From NCBI RefSeq assembly GCF_019049655.1, contig NZ_JAFMOX010000067.1:310001-374000 (forward strand): a stretch of 64,000 nucleotides of DNA, written 5' to 3'. This document shows, one piece after another, positions 51,327 through 61,126 of the stretch (position 1 is the first letter of the stretch; every line of letters begins with the position of its first letter). Under the pieces are notes generated by a model. That model searched no databases. It saw only the letters and a program-made list of their open reading frames with translations, and was not told the DNA's origin. Origin of the DNA: Rahnella rivi (GTDB taxonomy: Bacteria; Pseudomonadota; Gammaproteobacteria; Enterobacterales; Enterobacteriaceae). The translations under genes were made by a program, and so were the position numbers.

Positions 51327-54300
51327 TCAACCGAGCTGTTTACGCGCATTGCGGAACATGCGCATCCACGGGCTGTCTTCGCCCCACTCTTCCGGATGCC
51401 AGGAGTTGCTGACAGTACGGAATACGCGCTCAGGGTGCGGCATCATAACGGTGACGCGGCCTGACAGGTTGGTCACCGCCGTAATCCCATTCGGAGAGCC
51501 GTTCGGGTTCGCCGGATAGGCTTCCGTCGCCTGACCGTTGTTATCCACAAAACGCAGCGCCACCAGGTTGCTGTGCTCGATTTGTGCCAGATGCGCCGCA
51601 TCACGCACTTCCACGTGACCTTCACCGTGGGAAACGGCGATAGGCATACGTGAACCGGCCATGCCCTGCATGAACATCGACGAGCTGGCGGTCACTTCTA
51701 CCAGGCTGAAGCGTGCTTCAAAGCGATCAGACAGGTTACGCACAAAGCGCGGCCAGTGTTCAGCCCCCGGGATCAGCTCTTTCAGGTTCGACATCATCTG
51801 GCAGCCGTTACATACGCCCAGCGCCAGCGTTTGCGGACGGTGGAAGAACTCTTCGAACTCTTCACGCACGCGGTCGTTGAACAGGACTGATTTCGCCCAG
51901 CCTTCACCCGCGCCCAGCACGTCACCGTAAGAGAACCCGCCGCACGCCACCAGCGTGTGGAAGTCCTGCAAATCACGGCGACCGGCCAGCAAATCACTCA
52001 TGTGCACATCTACCGCATCAAAACCTGCACGGTGGAAAGCGGCAGCCATCTCAACGTGGGAGTTAACGCCCTGCTCGCGCAGTACCGCCACTTTCGGACG
52101 CGCGCCCTTCGCGATGTACGGCGCAGCCACGTCTTCGTCAGGAGCAAATGTCAGTTTGACGTTCAGACCCGGATCGAGATCCTGAGTTTTGGCCTGATGT
52201 TCCTGATCGGCACATTCCGGGTTATCGCGCAGACGCTGCATCTGCCAGGTGGTTTCTGCCCACCAGGTACGCAGCGTGGTACGGCTTTCGCTGTACACCG
52301 GCTTGCTGCCGGAAGAAATGATGAAGCGATCGCCGGTTTCTGCGGTGCCGAGATAATGTGTGCAATCCGCCAGACCAAAATCAGCCAGCGTTTTCTCAAC
52401 CGCTTCACGGTCTGATGCACGCACCTGGATCACCGCGCCCAGTTCTTCGTTGAACAAGGCTGCCAGCGAATCGTTACCCAGCGCCGCGATATCGGCAGTC
52501 AGGCCGCAATGCCCGGCGAAGGCCATTTCAGCCAGCGTCACCAGCAGACCACCGTCGGAACGGTCATGGTAAGCCAGTAATTTTTGCTCAGACACCAGCG
52601 CCTGCATGGCGTTGAAGAAGCCACCCAGTTGCTCTGCGCTGCGCACATCAGCAGGCGTATTGCCGAGCTGACGGTAAACCTGCGCCAGCGCCGTCGCACC
52701 CAGTGCGTTATGGCCGGCACCCAGATCCACCAGCAGCAGCGCGGTGTCACCTTTATCCGTGCGCAGTTGCGGCGTCACGGTGTGGCGCACGTCTTCAACG
52801 CGGGCAAATGCCGTAATCACCAGAGAAAGAGGTGAGGTCATTTCGCGTTGTTCGTTGCCTTCCTGCCAGCGGGTTTTCATCGACATAGAGTCTTTGCCCA
52901 CCGGAATGGTAATGCCCAGCGCCGGACAAAGCTCTTCACCCACCGCTTTCACCGCGGCATATAACCCGGCATCTTCGCCAGGGTGACCGGCGGCAGACAT
53001 CCAGTTCGCTGAAAGCTTAACGCGTTTCAGGCTGCCGATTTCGACAGCGGCGATGTTGGTCAGCGCTTCGCCCACGGCCATACGACCCGAGGCGGCGAAG
53101 TCCAGTAAGGCGATTGGCGCACGTTCGCCCAGTGACATCGCTTCACCGTGGTAGCTGTCGAGGCTGGCGGTCGTGACCGCGCAGTCAGCAACCGGGATTT
53201 GCCACGGCCCCACCATCTGGTCGCGCGCCACCATACCGGTGACGGTACGGTCGCCGATGGTGATCAGGAAGGTTTTCTCGGCAACCGCCGGCAGATGCAG
53301 AACGCGGTTTACCGCTTCAGCAATCTGAATATTTTCCGCATTCAGGTCGTCGCCGTTGGCTTTCAGCGTGGTGACGTCGCGGGTCATTTTTGGCGTTTTA
53401 CCCAGCAGAACGTCGAGCGGCATATCAATCGGCTGATTGTCGAAATGGCTGTCTTCCAGAGTCAGATGCATTTCTTCAGTGGCTTCACCGATCACCGCGT
53501 AAGGTGCGCGCTCACGTTTACAGATGGCATCAAACTGCGCCAGCTGTGCCGGTGCGACGGCCATGACATAACGTTCCTGAGATTCGTTACACCAGACTTC
53601 CAGCGGGCTCATGCCCGGTTCGTCGTTGAGGATGTCGCGCAGCTGGAAACGACCGCCACGGTTGCCATCGCTCACCAGTTCCGGCATGGCGTTGGACAAA
53701 CCACCGGCACCGACGTCATGGATAAACAGAATCGGGTTGTCTTCGCCGAGCTGCCAGCAGCGGTCGATCACTTCCTGGCAACGACGTTCCATTTCCGGGT
53801 TATCGCGCTGTACGGAAGCAAAATCCAGATCCGCATCCGACTGACCTGAGGCCATCGAAGAAGCCGCACCGCCGCCCAGACCGATATTCATCGCCGGGCC
53901 GCCGAGCACAATCAGTTTCGCGCCAACGGTGATTTCACCTTTCTGCACGTGATCGGCACGGATGTTGCCGATACCCCCGGCCAGCATGATCGGCTTGTGA
54001 TAACCGCGCAGTTCAGGGCCGTTGTGGCTGTTGACGTTTTCTTCATAAGTACGGAAGTAGCCCAGCAGTGCCGGACGACCGAATTCGTTGTTGAACGCAG
54101 CGCCGCCCAGCGGGCCGTCGGTCATGATATCCAGCGCGGTCACGATACGATCCGGCTTACCGAAATCTTCTTCCCACGGCTGTTCAAAGCCCGGAATACG
54201 CAGGTTGGAAACGGAGAAACCGACCAGACCGGCTTTCGGTTTTGCACCGCGACCGGTTGCGCCTTCATCACGGATTTCACCGCCGGAGCCGGTTGCCGCA

Positions 54301-55217
54301 CCCGGCCAGGGAGAAATCGCCGTCGGGTGGTTATGCGTTTCGACCTTCATCAGAATATGCGCCTGCTCCTGATGGAAATCGTACAGACCGTCTTTCGCAT
54401 CGGCGTAAAAACGACCGACCTGCGAACCCTCCATCACGGCGGCGTTGTCTTTATACGCGGACAGCACGTGATCGGGCGTCTGCTCGAAGGTGTTCTTGAT
54501 CATCTTGAACAAGGATTTCGGCTGCGTTTCGCCGTCAATAATCCAGTCAGCGTTGAAGATTTTATGACGGCAGTGTTCGGAGTTAGCCTGCGCGAACATA
54601 TACAGCTCGATGTCAGTCGGGTTGCGCCCCAACGACGTGAAGGCTTCCATCAGGTAATCAATTTCGTCCTGCGCCAGCGCCAGACCCAGTTTGATGTTGG
54701 CCGTTTCCAGCGCGCTGCGGCCTTCGCCGAGAATATCAACGTGCTGCACCGGCGCAGGCTGATGCTGTGCAAACAGCGCACTGGCGTCTTCCAGATTGCC
54801 GAAGAGTGTTTCCATCATCCGGTCATGCAATAAAGCGCCCAGCTGTGCCCACTGCGCTTCGGTCAGCTGCGGTGCCTGCACGTAGAAGGCCAGACCGCGC
54901 TCCAGACGCAGAACCTGCGACAAACCGCAGTTGTGTGCAATGTCAGTGGCTTTGGAAGACCAAGGAGAAATGGTGCCAGGGCGTGGCGTGACCAGCAGTA
55001 AACGACCGGTTGGAGCGTGTTCAGCGAGAGAAGGACCGTATTTCAGGAGGCGTTGTAACTTGGTTTGTTCGTCCGAACTCAGCGGCGCGCTGACATCGGC
55101 AAAGTGTACATATTCGGCGTAGATATCGCTGACCGGAAGGCGGGCATCCTGACAGCGGGACAACAATTTATTAATGCGAAAAGCCGACAAAGCGGGCGAA
55201 CCACGCAGTATTTCCAT
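51327..55217 (-). CDS. purL: Phosphoribosylformylglycinamidine synthase
   Basis: PurL converts FGAR and glutamine to FGAM, the fourth step of purine synthesis. The ATG at 55217 gives 1296 residues (MEILRGSPALSAFRINKLLS), one more than E. coli; the frame continues 12 codons upstream. The single large protein contains the N-terminal and linker domains, two ATP-binding FGAM synthetase halves (MKVETHNHPTAISPWPGAAT) and the C-terminal class I glutaminase with ALGVCNGCQMMSNLKELIPG (catalytic Cys) and MPHPERVFRT (His, Glu). A PurR box lies upstream. In E. coli its 3' side faces glmY-glrK; here it faces pagP. Confidence 0.98.
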   Translation of the reverse strand: MEILRGSPALSAFRINKLLSRCQDARLPVSDIYAEYVHFADVSAPLSSDEQTKLQRLLKYGPSLAEHAPTGRLLLVTPRPGTISPWSSKATDIAHNCGLSQVLRLERGLAFYVQAPQLTEAQWAQLGALLHDRMMETLFGNLEDASALFAQHQPAPVQHVDILGEGRSALETANIKLGLALAQDEIDYLMEAFTSLGRNPTDIELYMFAQANSEHCRHKIFNADWIIDGETQPKSLFKMIKNTFEQTPDHVLSAYKDNAAVMEGSQVGRFYADAKDGLYDFHQEQAHILMKVETHNHPTAISPWPGAATGSGGEIRDEGATGRGAKPKAGLVGFSVSNLRIPGFEQPWEEDFGKPDRIVTALDIMTDGPLGGAAFNNEFGRPALLGYFRTYEENVNSHNGPELRGYHKPIMLAGGIGNIRADHVQKGEITVGAKLIVLGGPAMNIGLGGGAASSMASGQSDADLDFASVQRDNPEMERRCQEVIDRCWQLGEDNPILFIHDVGAGGLSNAMPELVSDGNRGGRFQLRDILNDEPGMSPLEVWCNESQERYVMAVAPAQLAQFDAICKRERAPYAVIGEATEEMHLTLEDSHFDNQPIDMPLDVLLGKTPKMTRDVTTLKANGDDLNAENIQIAEAVNRVLHLPAVAEKTFLITIGDRTVTGMVARDQMVGPWQIPVADCAVTTASLDSYHGEAMSLGERAPIALLDFAASGRMAVGEALTNIAAVEIGSLKRVKLSANWMSAAGHPGEDAGLYAAVKAVGEELCPALGITIPVGKDSMSMKTRWQEGNEQREMTSPLSLVITAFARVEDVRHTVTPQLRTDKGDTALLLVDLGAGHNALGATALAQVYRQLGNTPADVRSAEQLGGFFNAMQALVSEQKLLAYHDRSDGGLLVTLAEMAFAGHCGLTADIAALGNDSLAALFNEELGAVIQVRASDREAVEKTLADFGLADCTHYLGTAETGDRFIISSGSKPVYSESRTTLRTWWAETTWQMQRLRDNPECADQEHQAKTQDLDPGLNVKLTFAPDEDVAAPYIAKGARPKVAVLREQGVNSHVEMAAAFHRAGFDAVDVHMSDLLAGRRDLQDFHTLVACGGFSYGDVLGAGEGWAKSVLFNDRVREEFEEFFHRPQTLALGVCNGCQMMSNLKELIPGAEHWPRFVRNLSDRFEARFSLVEVTASSSMFMQGMAGSRMPIAVSHGEGHVEVRDAAHLAQIEHSNLVALRFVDNNGQATEAYPANPNGSPNGITAVTNLSGRVTVMMPHPERVFRTVSNSWHPEEWGEDSPWMRMFRNARKQLG

Positions 55218-55314
55218 AATCACAGATCTCTCGTCTTCGAAGACACTGACCACAGTGCTTCATTGGGCGCAACAGGGGGAAAACGCGGCCTATTATAAAG
55301 AAAGCCTTCGCCCG

Positions 55315-55330
55315 ACGAAACCGTTTGCGC
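55315..55330 (-). promoter_or_regulatory. PurR operator of purL
   Basis: On the minus strand GCGCAAACGGTTTCGT differs from the PurR consensus ACGCAAACGTTTNCGT at few places and matches the E. coli purL operator, as I recall it, in 15 of 16 bases. It is about 100 bp before the start codon. Confidence 0.8.
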
Positions 55331-55495
55331 AGTGAATATTGATATTCATTTATAGGCAGGCATTTCGTGCGGGTATTATGAATAAAGTTGCAGACTGTCG
55401 TTTTGTTGAGCAAAATGCGTCAGCACTGGGGATATAACCATACAAACTGCACAGCATATCGTAAAAAAACAAGAGCGCCGCAGCGAGATAACTAT

Positions 55496-56956
55496 TTGAA
55501 GCGACTAAAATTTAATTATTTCCTCATGGGAATTGCCGCCCTGTTGCTGGCGCTGGCCTTATGGCCTGCCGTGCCGTGGCATCGGGGTGAAGGTGACCAG
55601 CTGGATCAAATAAAATCCCGTGGAGAATTGCGCGTCAGCACGCTCAATTCTCCACTGACTTTTATGGACTCACCGGAAGGTAATCTCGGCTTCGATTACG
55701 AACTGGCAAAACGCTTCGCAGATTATCTGGGGGTGAAGCTCGTCGTCTCTCAGCACACCACCGTCGACGCGATGTTCAACGAACTCGATCACGATAAAGC
55801 CGACATGCTGGCGTCCGGTCTGGTCTACAACAATGAACGGCTGAAAAACTACCGCGCCGGGCCGGAATACTATTCCATCTCCCAGCAACTGGTTTACCGG
55901 CAGGGCTCCGCCCGGCCAAAAAGTTTTGCCGACATTAAAGGCACTCTGGTGGTTTCCGCCGGAACCGCGCACATCCCGACACTGGAAGCCGCAGGCAAAA
56001 AATTCCCCAACCTGACGTGGAGCACCACAGACAAGATGTCGCCACGCGACCTTCTGCAGCAGGTGGAAAATGGCAAACTGGATTACACGCTGGGCGATTC
56101 AGTGACTATCGCGCTGATGCAGCGTGTCTATCCACGCCTAGCCGTCGCGTTTGACGTTACCGAAGATGAACCCGTCACCTGGTATTACCGCAAGCAGCCT
56201 GACGACGACAGCCTGTCCGCCGCTATGCTCGACTTTTTCAGCCAGATTGCCGACGACGGCACTCTGCAAAAGCTCGAGGAGAAATACCTCGGCCACGTCG
56301 GCGATTTCGATTACGTCGATACACGCACTTTCCTGAACGCCATCGACAAAACGCTGCCTGACTTGCAGCCATTGTTCGAAAAATACGCGCAGGATATCGA
56401 CTGGCGCTTACTCGCCGCCATCGCGTATCAGGAATCACACTGGGATCCGCAGGCCAAATCACCCACCGGCGTGCGCGGTGTGATGATGCTAACCCGTGCC
56501 ACCGCCTCGGGGCTGGACGTGGATGACCGGACCGATGCCGAGCAAAGTATCCGTGGCGGCGCGCTCTATCTGTCGCGACTGATGGAGAAAATGCCGGACA
56601 GCATTCCGCAGGACGAGAAAATCTGGTTTGCCCTTGCGGCCTATAACATGGGTTACGGCCACATGCTGGATGCCCGCAAACTGACGGCGCAGCAGAAAGG
56701 CAACCCCGACAGCTGGGCGGATGTGAAGCAGCGTCTGCCTATGCTCAATCAGAAACGCTTCGCGGGCCGCACCACCTACGGGTATGCGCGCGGGACGCAG
56801 GCTTATAATTACGTGGAAAATATCCGCCGCTATCAGCTCAGTCTGGTGGGATATCTGACGGAAAAAGAGAAACAGCTGGCGCAGCAGGCGGCATTGCAGG
56901 CCCAGTTAGGCCAGGGCTATCCGGCGGTGGAAGCGAAGGAAGCGCTGGCAGAGTAA
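55496..56956 (+). CDS. mltF: Membrane-bound lytic transglycosylase F
   Basis: MltF cleaves peptidoglycan glycan strands at the outer membrane. I chose the TTG at 55496, giving MKRLKFNYFLMGIAALLLAL and 486 residues; the open frame extends to 55388 with no family resemblance, and an ATG at 55526 is the other option. After the N-terminal signal comes a bacterial SBP-type domain (QIKSRGELRVSTLNSPLTF to about residue 265) and a lytic transglycosylase domain with the catalytic Glu in LLAAIAYQESHWDPQAKSP and the NMGYGHMLDARKL helix. It diverges from purL as in E. coli. Confidence 0.93.
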   Translation: MKRLKFNYFLMGIAALLLALALWPAVPWHRGEGDQLDQIKSRGELRVSTLNSPLTFMDSPEGNLGFDYELAKRFADYLGVKLVVSQHTTVDAMFNELDHDKADMLASGLVYNNERLKNYRAGPEYYSISQQLVYRQGSARPKSFADIKGTLVVSAGTAHIPTLEAAGKKFPNLTWSTTDKMSPRDLLQQVENGKLDYTLGDSVTIALMQRVYPRLAVAFDVTEDEPVTWYYRKQPDDDSLSAAMLDFFSQIADDGTLQKLEEKYLGHVGDFDYVDTRTFLNAIDKTLPDLQPLFEKYAQDIDWRLLAAIAYQESHWDPQAKSPTGVRGVMMLTRATASGLDVDDRTDAEQSIRGGALYLSRLMEKMPDSIPQDEKIWFALAAYNMGYGHMLDARKLTAQQKGNPDSWADVKQRLPMLNQKRFAGRTTYGYARGTQAYNYVENIRRYQLSLVGYLTEKEKQLAQQAALQAQLGQGYPAVEAKEALAE

Positions 56957-56977
56957 GACAGAGTAAGGCAGGCGGGG

Positions 56978-57526
56978 TTATTCCGGCTCTGCGCCTTGTT
57001 CAGCAGCGCGTTTCGCCAGTCTGAGGGCTTTTTTCTGACTGCGACGATAACGGAAAAAAGCGCTCAGCTGTTCCGAACACGCCTGCGCCAGAACGCCGGA
57101 GGTAATCTCTATCTGATGATTCATGCCCGGATGGCGCAGCACGTCGAGCAGTGATCCGGCGGCACCGGTTTTAGCATCTGCCGCGCCATACACCACACGG
57201 CGGATCCGGCTGTGAATCATCGCGCCGGCACACATCACGCAAGGCTCCAGAGTGACATACAGCGTGGCATCAATCAGGCGGTAGTTTTGCACCGCGCAGC
57301 CGCCCTGGCGCAACGCCATAATTTCGGCATGTGCAGTCGGATCGTGATGCCCGATGGAACGGTTCCAGCCTTCACCAATGACCCGGTTATCCAAAACCAA
57401 TACAGCGCCCACCGGCACTTCGCCTTCATCCTGCGCTTTCAGAGCCAGAGTCATGGCATATTGCATCCATTCTTCATCACCCTTTGTCTCGTTCATCACT
57501 GTTTCTGTCACTTCAACCTCAGCCAA
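56978..57526 (-). CDS. tadA: tRNA adenosine(34) deaminase
   Basis: TadA deaminates A34 of tRNA-Arg(ACG) to inosine and is essential in E. coli. The zinc site is complete: DPTAHAEIMALRQGG (His and catalytic Glu, near residue 68) and LEPCVMCAGAMIHSRI (two Cys). The start is a TTG at 57526 with AGGAAATA before it, giving MAEVEVTETVMNET (182 residues); an ATG at 57493 would shorten it by 11. The E. coli protein starts MSEVEF, which supports the longer form. It is convergent with mltF, 21 bp apart. Confidence 0.95.
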   Translation of the reverse strand: MAEVEVTETVMNETKGDEEWMQYAMTLALKAQDEGEVPVGAVLVLDNRVIGEGWNRSIGHHDPTAHAEIMALRQGGCAVQNYRLIDATLYVTLEPCVMCAGAMIHSRIRRVVYGAADAKTGAAGSLLDVLRHPGMNHQIEITSGVLAQACSEQLSAFFRYRRSQKKALRLAKRAAEQGAEPE

Positions 57527-57828
57527 TATTTCCTGCGGTCATTATACCTTTGTTCAGCCGCCCCGCCCACGGCAGCCAGGTGTATTCAGCCAAACAAATT
57601 GATCTGATGAATGAGTAATATCTCTGATGGAGTTTACCTGATGCCGCATCACGGACTCCCTTTGAAAAACACTGAGCGAAACAGATAATAACCTTAATAT
57701 TCATGAGGATTAGCACTGGCTTTTTGCGATAAAAAACAGCAAATATTGCGTCAGATCAAATCGTGTTACCGGTAACAATCATAAGATTTCCTTGTACCCA
57801 CTAAGAATTAACAATAAGGAAATACATT
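57527..57828. other. 302-bp region between tadA and yiaY
   Basis: It contains the divergent promoters of tadA and yiaY and, near yiaY, a perfect gluconate-repressor-type palindrome (57764-57777). I see no other gene. Confidence 0.6.
57764..57777 (+). promoter_or_regulatory. GntR/IdnR (LacI family)-type operator upstream of yiaY
   Basis: TGTTACCGGTAACA is a perfect 14-bp palindrome with the core of the E. coli gluconate repressor sites (ATGTTACC-GTAACAT). It is 51 bp before the yiaY start codon. Confidence 0.65.
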
Positions 57829-58980
57829 ATGGCTACTGCAACTTTCTTTATCCCTTCTGTCAATGTCATCGGTTCCGGCGCACTCAGCGAGGCCGCCGCC
57901 GCCATCTCCCAACACGGTTTTCATCATGCATTGATCGTTACCGATAAAGTGTTATTCGATATCGGCGTCGTTAAACAGGTTCAGGAATTACTGGCGCAAA
58001 GCGATGTGCAAAGCAGCGTCTACCACGGCACGCACCCTAACCCAACCACCCGCAATGTGCGCGAAGGCCTGGACGTTCTGCAACGCGATGGCTGTGACTG
58101 CGTAATTTCGCTCGGCGGCGGCTCTCCGCATGACTGTGCTAAAGGCATTGCGCTGCTCGCCACCAATGGCGGTGACATTAAAGATTATGAGGGCGTAGAC
58201 CGCTCGGCAAAACCTCAGTTGCCGCTGATATCCATTAACACCACAGCCGGTACTGCGTCAGAAATGACCCGTTTTTGCATCATCACTGATGAAGAACGCC
58301 ACATCAAAATGGCTATCGTCGATAAAAACGTCACACCGCTGATGTCCGTCAACGATCCTCATCTGATGGTCGGAATGCCTAAAGGGCTGACGGCTGCCAC
58401 CGGGATGGATGCCCTGACTCATGCCATTGAAGCTTACGTCTCCAGCGCGGCGAACCCGATAACGGATGCCTGCGCTCTGAAAGCCGTCACTATGATTGCA
58501 GAGTCATTGCGTACCGCCGTGGAAGACGGCGCCAATATGCAGGCCCGTGAGAACATGGCATACGCGCAGTTCCTCGCCGGAATGGCCTTTAACAATGCGT
58601 CACTCGGCTACGTGCATGCCATGGCGCATCAGCTTGGCGGTTTCTATAACCTGCCACACGGTGTTTGTAACGCAGTGCTGCTGCCGTTCGTGCAGGAATA
58701 CAATGCCCGCGTCGCCAGCCCGCGCCTGAAAGAAGTGGCCGCGGCGATGCATATCGATGTGGCGGACATGAGTGATGAGCAAGGTGCGAAAGCCTGTATC
58801 GATGCCATCCGCCAGCTGGCGCGCGACGTGGGGATCCCTGCGGGGTTGCGCGATTTGAAGGTCAAAGAGGAAGATTTTACTACGCTGGCGACCAATGCCC
58901 TCAACGATGCCTGTGCGCTGACTAACCCGATTCAGGGGACACATCAGGACATTGTCGGTATTTTTAAAGCGGCAATGTGA
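57829..58980 (+). CDS. yiaY: Iron-containing alcohol dehydrogenase YiaY
   Basis: This 383-residue group III alcohol dehydrogenase has the same length and pattern as E. coli YiaY: TFFIPSVNVIGSGALSE, the NAD-binding VISLGGGSPHDCAKGIALL, NTTAGTASEMTRFCIITDE, and iron ligands in AATGMDALTHAIEAYVSS, YVHAMAHQLGGFYNLPHG. The physiological substrate is unknown; relatives oxidise 1,2-propanediol or longer alcohols. A gluconate-repressor-type operator suggests sugar-acid induction. In E. coli yiaY lies elsewhere in the chromosome, so it has moved here. A bidirectional terminator follows. Confidence 0.93.
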   Translation: MATATFFIPSVNVIGSGALSEAAAAISQHGFHHALIVTDKVLFDIGVVKQVQELLAQSDVQSSVYHGTHPNPTTRNVREGLDVLQRDGCDCVISLGGGSPHDCAKGIALLATNGGDIKDYEGVDRSAKPQLPLISINTTAGTASEMTRFCIITDEERHIKMAIVDKNVTPLMSVNDPHLMVGMPKGLTAATGMDALTHAIEAYVSSAANPITDACALKAVTMIAESLRTAVEDGANMQARENMAYAQFLAGMAFNNASLGYVHAMAHQLGGFYNLPHGVCNAVLLPFVQEYNARVASPRLKEVAAAMHIDVADMSDEQGAKACIDAIRQLARDVGIPAGLRDLKVKEEDFTTLATNALNDACALTNPIQGTHQDIVGIFKAAM

Positions 58981-59033
58981 TTCACTGAAAGAATTTCTCG
59001 AACTTGACGGGGGCGTTGAGGAAAAGAAAGTAC

Positions 59034-59065
59034 AGAAAAGGCCGGATAACCGGCCTTTTCTTTTT
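59034..59065. terminator. terminator between yiaY and pgpC
   Basis: GAAAAGGCCGG, loop ATAA, CCGGCCTTTTC, then TTTTT; the A-rich other side lets it also serve pgpC. Confidence 0.92.
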
Positions 59066-59087
59066 GCGCGAAACAGAACGTCACGCT

Positions 59088-59726
59088 TTATTCCAGCTGT
59101 TGTAATTCCCCCTGCTTGCTGACACGAAAGCGGTGTTCACAAAAGAACAGCAACGGATTGTCCTGTTTGCTGTCGCTGTAGCCGCTGTAGAGTTTCAGCG
59201 GCGAACCGATCCGGCTTTCCAGTTGCACGACCTTCTCTTCTCCCAGACAACGTAACGGCAACACCCATCCCCCTTTCGCACGGGCGATCCGGCTGCCTAC
59301 CAGTTTTACCTGCGGCAGAAACAGCGACGTGTCATAAACCTGCCGCACCAGATTTTCCGGCGAGCCGGTGATAAGCCAAACCTCAGTGTCATCACTCTCG
59401 AGATATTCGCGCAGGCGCCGCTGCACAACCGGGAACTCCACCACCTTCTGGCGAAATGCGTTAACAAACTGTAACTCCAGCGCCTTTAAACGCGCCTCGC
59501 TGTGCCCGAAAGTGATTGCCCACAGCAGCAGGCTCATTGGCCAGCGCGCGGCGCGCCCCTGAAAAAATAGCCCCAGCCCAATCAGCGGCAATAAAGGCAC
59601 CACCAGAATCAGATTTTGCGGCATGCGCCAAAGCAGGAAGCGCAGAAAGGAACCAAACATATCCTGCTGATGCAATGTGCCATCAAGATCAAAAAAAACT
59701 ACCCGTTGGTCAGGCTTCGTAGTCAA
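59088..59726 (-). CDS. pgpC: Phosphatidylglycerophosphatase C
   Basis: PgpC removes the terminal phosphate from phosphatidylglycerophosphate, giving phosphatidylglycerol. The 212-residue HAD-type protein matches E. coli PgpC (YfhB): RVVFFDLDGTLHQQDMFGSF (nucleophile Asp), membrane segment LVVPLLPLIGLGLFF, RAARWPMSLLLWAITFGHSE, WLITGSPENLV and SGYSDSKQDNPLLFFC. The start is a TTG at 59726, only 4 bp after the murP stop, within reach of its GAGGAG, so it is likely translationally coupled to murP. pgpA, the usual partner gene in the thiL operon, is missing from its place here. Confidence 0.95.
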   Translation of the reverse strand: MTTKPDQRVVFFDLDGTLHQQDMFGSFLRFLLWRMPQNLILVVPLLPLIGLGLFFQGRAARWPMSLLLWAITFGHSEARLKALELQFVNAFRQKVVEFPVVQRRLREYLESDDTEVWLITGSPENLVRQVYDTSLFLPQVKLVGSRIARAKGGWVLPLRCLGEEKVVQLESRIGSPLKLYSGYSDSKQDNPLLFFCEHRFRVSKQGELQQLE

Positions 59727-59730
59727 TCCG

Positions 59731-61110
59731 TTACTCCTCGGGATCGTTGAACCCCATCATCCAGGTAAATATAAAACCAGCTAATACCGTAATGACTAAA
59801 CCTGCCAGATACAACATCACTTTTCCAGAAACGATCGTCAGTGCCAGCGGCAATCCTGAAATCCCGAAGGTGATCACCGTGGCGACTTTCCAGTAACAGA
59901 TGAGTGCGCCGCCGACGGCACCGCCCAGACAGGCGCCGATAAAAGGCCGCCCGAGAGGCAGCGTGACACCGAAAATCAACGGTTCGCCAATCCCCAGGAT
60001 CCCGACCGGTAACGCACCTTTAATCACTTTTTTCAGACGGGCATTACGGGTTTTCATATAAACGGCGATCGCCGCGCCCACCTGCCCGACACCCGCCATT
60101 GCCAGAATCGGCAGCAAAGGATTGGAACCGTGAGCCTGAATCAGTTCTACGTGGATCGGCACTAATCCCTGATGCAAACCTGACAGTACCAGCGGCAAAA
60201 ATGCCCCGGCCAGAATGGCGCCGACCAGTAAACCGCCTTTATCGATGGCAATATTGACACCGTGCGCAATGCCGTCCGAGATGTACCCCCCGAGCGGTTG
60301 CAGGATAATAATCGCCAGTGTCGCGGTGATAAGCGTGGTGATAAGCGGGTTGAGGATAAGCTCCACGGACTCCGGTAACCCCTCACGCAGACGTTTTTCC
60401 AGCCAGCACATCAGCGCCACCACCAGCAGTACGGCAATCACCCCGCCGCGACCGGGCTGCAACGTTTCGCCGAATAAGGTGATCTGCGCCAGCGCAGGGC
60501 TGGAGAGAATACCGGCCATCACGCCGCCCATCGCCTGCGAACCTCCGAACACCCGCGCCGCATTGACGCCGACCAGAATGTTCATGATGGCAAAAACGGC
60601 CCCGCCGAACACGGCCAGTAATCCAAGAATATTCGGATAATCGGTGGCAATCGATCCGGCGATGTCGGGGCGCTTGAGCAGGTTGATGATGCCCATGATC
60701 AGACCGGAAGCAATGAATGCGGGGATAAGCGGAATAAAGACGTCGGCAAGCTTTCGCAGCGCCCCGCTCATCGGCGCGGAGTATTTGGCTTTTGCATTCG
60801 CCTTGTTACGGGCAATGTCCGTTTCACCACCGCCGTTTTGGCGGGCAGGCGTAAGCTGTAAGCGCATGGCGTCGACGACTTTTGCCGCCGCACCCGGCCC
60901 GACAATAAACTGGTGCTGATCGCCCTGCTTAAGATAGCCCTTTATGCCGTCGAGCGTTTTCAGGCTGGTCAGATCTAAAAGCTGCTCATCCAGCACTTCC
61001 ACACGCACGCGCGTCATGCAGTTTTCCAGCTTACTGATGTTTGCTTCGCCGCCCACACCCTGCAAAATTCTGGAAGCCAGCAGGTGAGTTTTATTCATCT
61101 CCGTCGCCAT
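59731..61110 (-). CDS. murP: PTS N-acetylmuramic acid transporter subunit IIBC
   Basis: MurP imports N-acetylmuramic acid and phosphorylates it at C6. The 459-residue protein has the EIIB domain at the N-terminus with the phosphorylated Cys in KLENCMTRVRVEV (near residue 31) and an EIIC domain with ten or so spans, including LADVFIPLIPAFIASGLIMG and GEPLIFGVTLPLGRPFIGA. There is no EIIA domain, so it must use the glucose EIIA, as does E. coli MurP. It is 16 bp downstream of murQ and directly before pgpC. Confidence 0.94.
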   Translation of the reverse strand: MATEMNKTHLLASRILQGVGGEANISKLENCMTRVRVEVLDEQLLDLTSLKTLDGIKGYLKQGDQHQFIVGPGAAAKVVDAMRLQLTPARQNGGGETDIARNKANAKAKYSAPMSGALRKLADVFIPLIPAFIASGLIMGIINLLKRPDIAGSIATDYPNILGLLAVFGGAVFAIMNILVGVNAARVFGGSQAMGGVMAGILSSPALAQITLFGETLQPGRGGVIAVLLVVALMCWLEKRLREGLPESVELILNPLITTLITATLAIIILQPLGGYISDGIAHGVNIAIDKGGLLVGAILAGAFLPLVLSGLHQGLVPIHVELIQAHGSNPLLPILAMAGVGQVGAAIAVYMKTRNARLKKVIKGALPVGILGIGEPLIFGVTLPLGRPFIGACLGGAVGGALICYWKVATVITFGISGLPLALTIVSGKVMLYLAGLVITVLAGFIFTWMMGFNDPEE

Positions 61111-61126
61111 ACTTATCCCCTTATGC

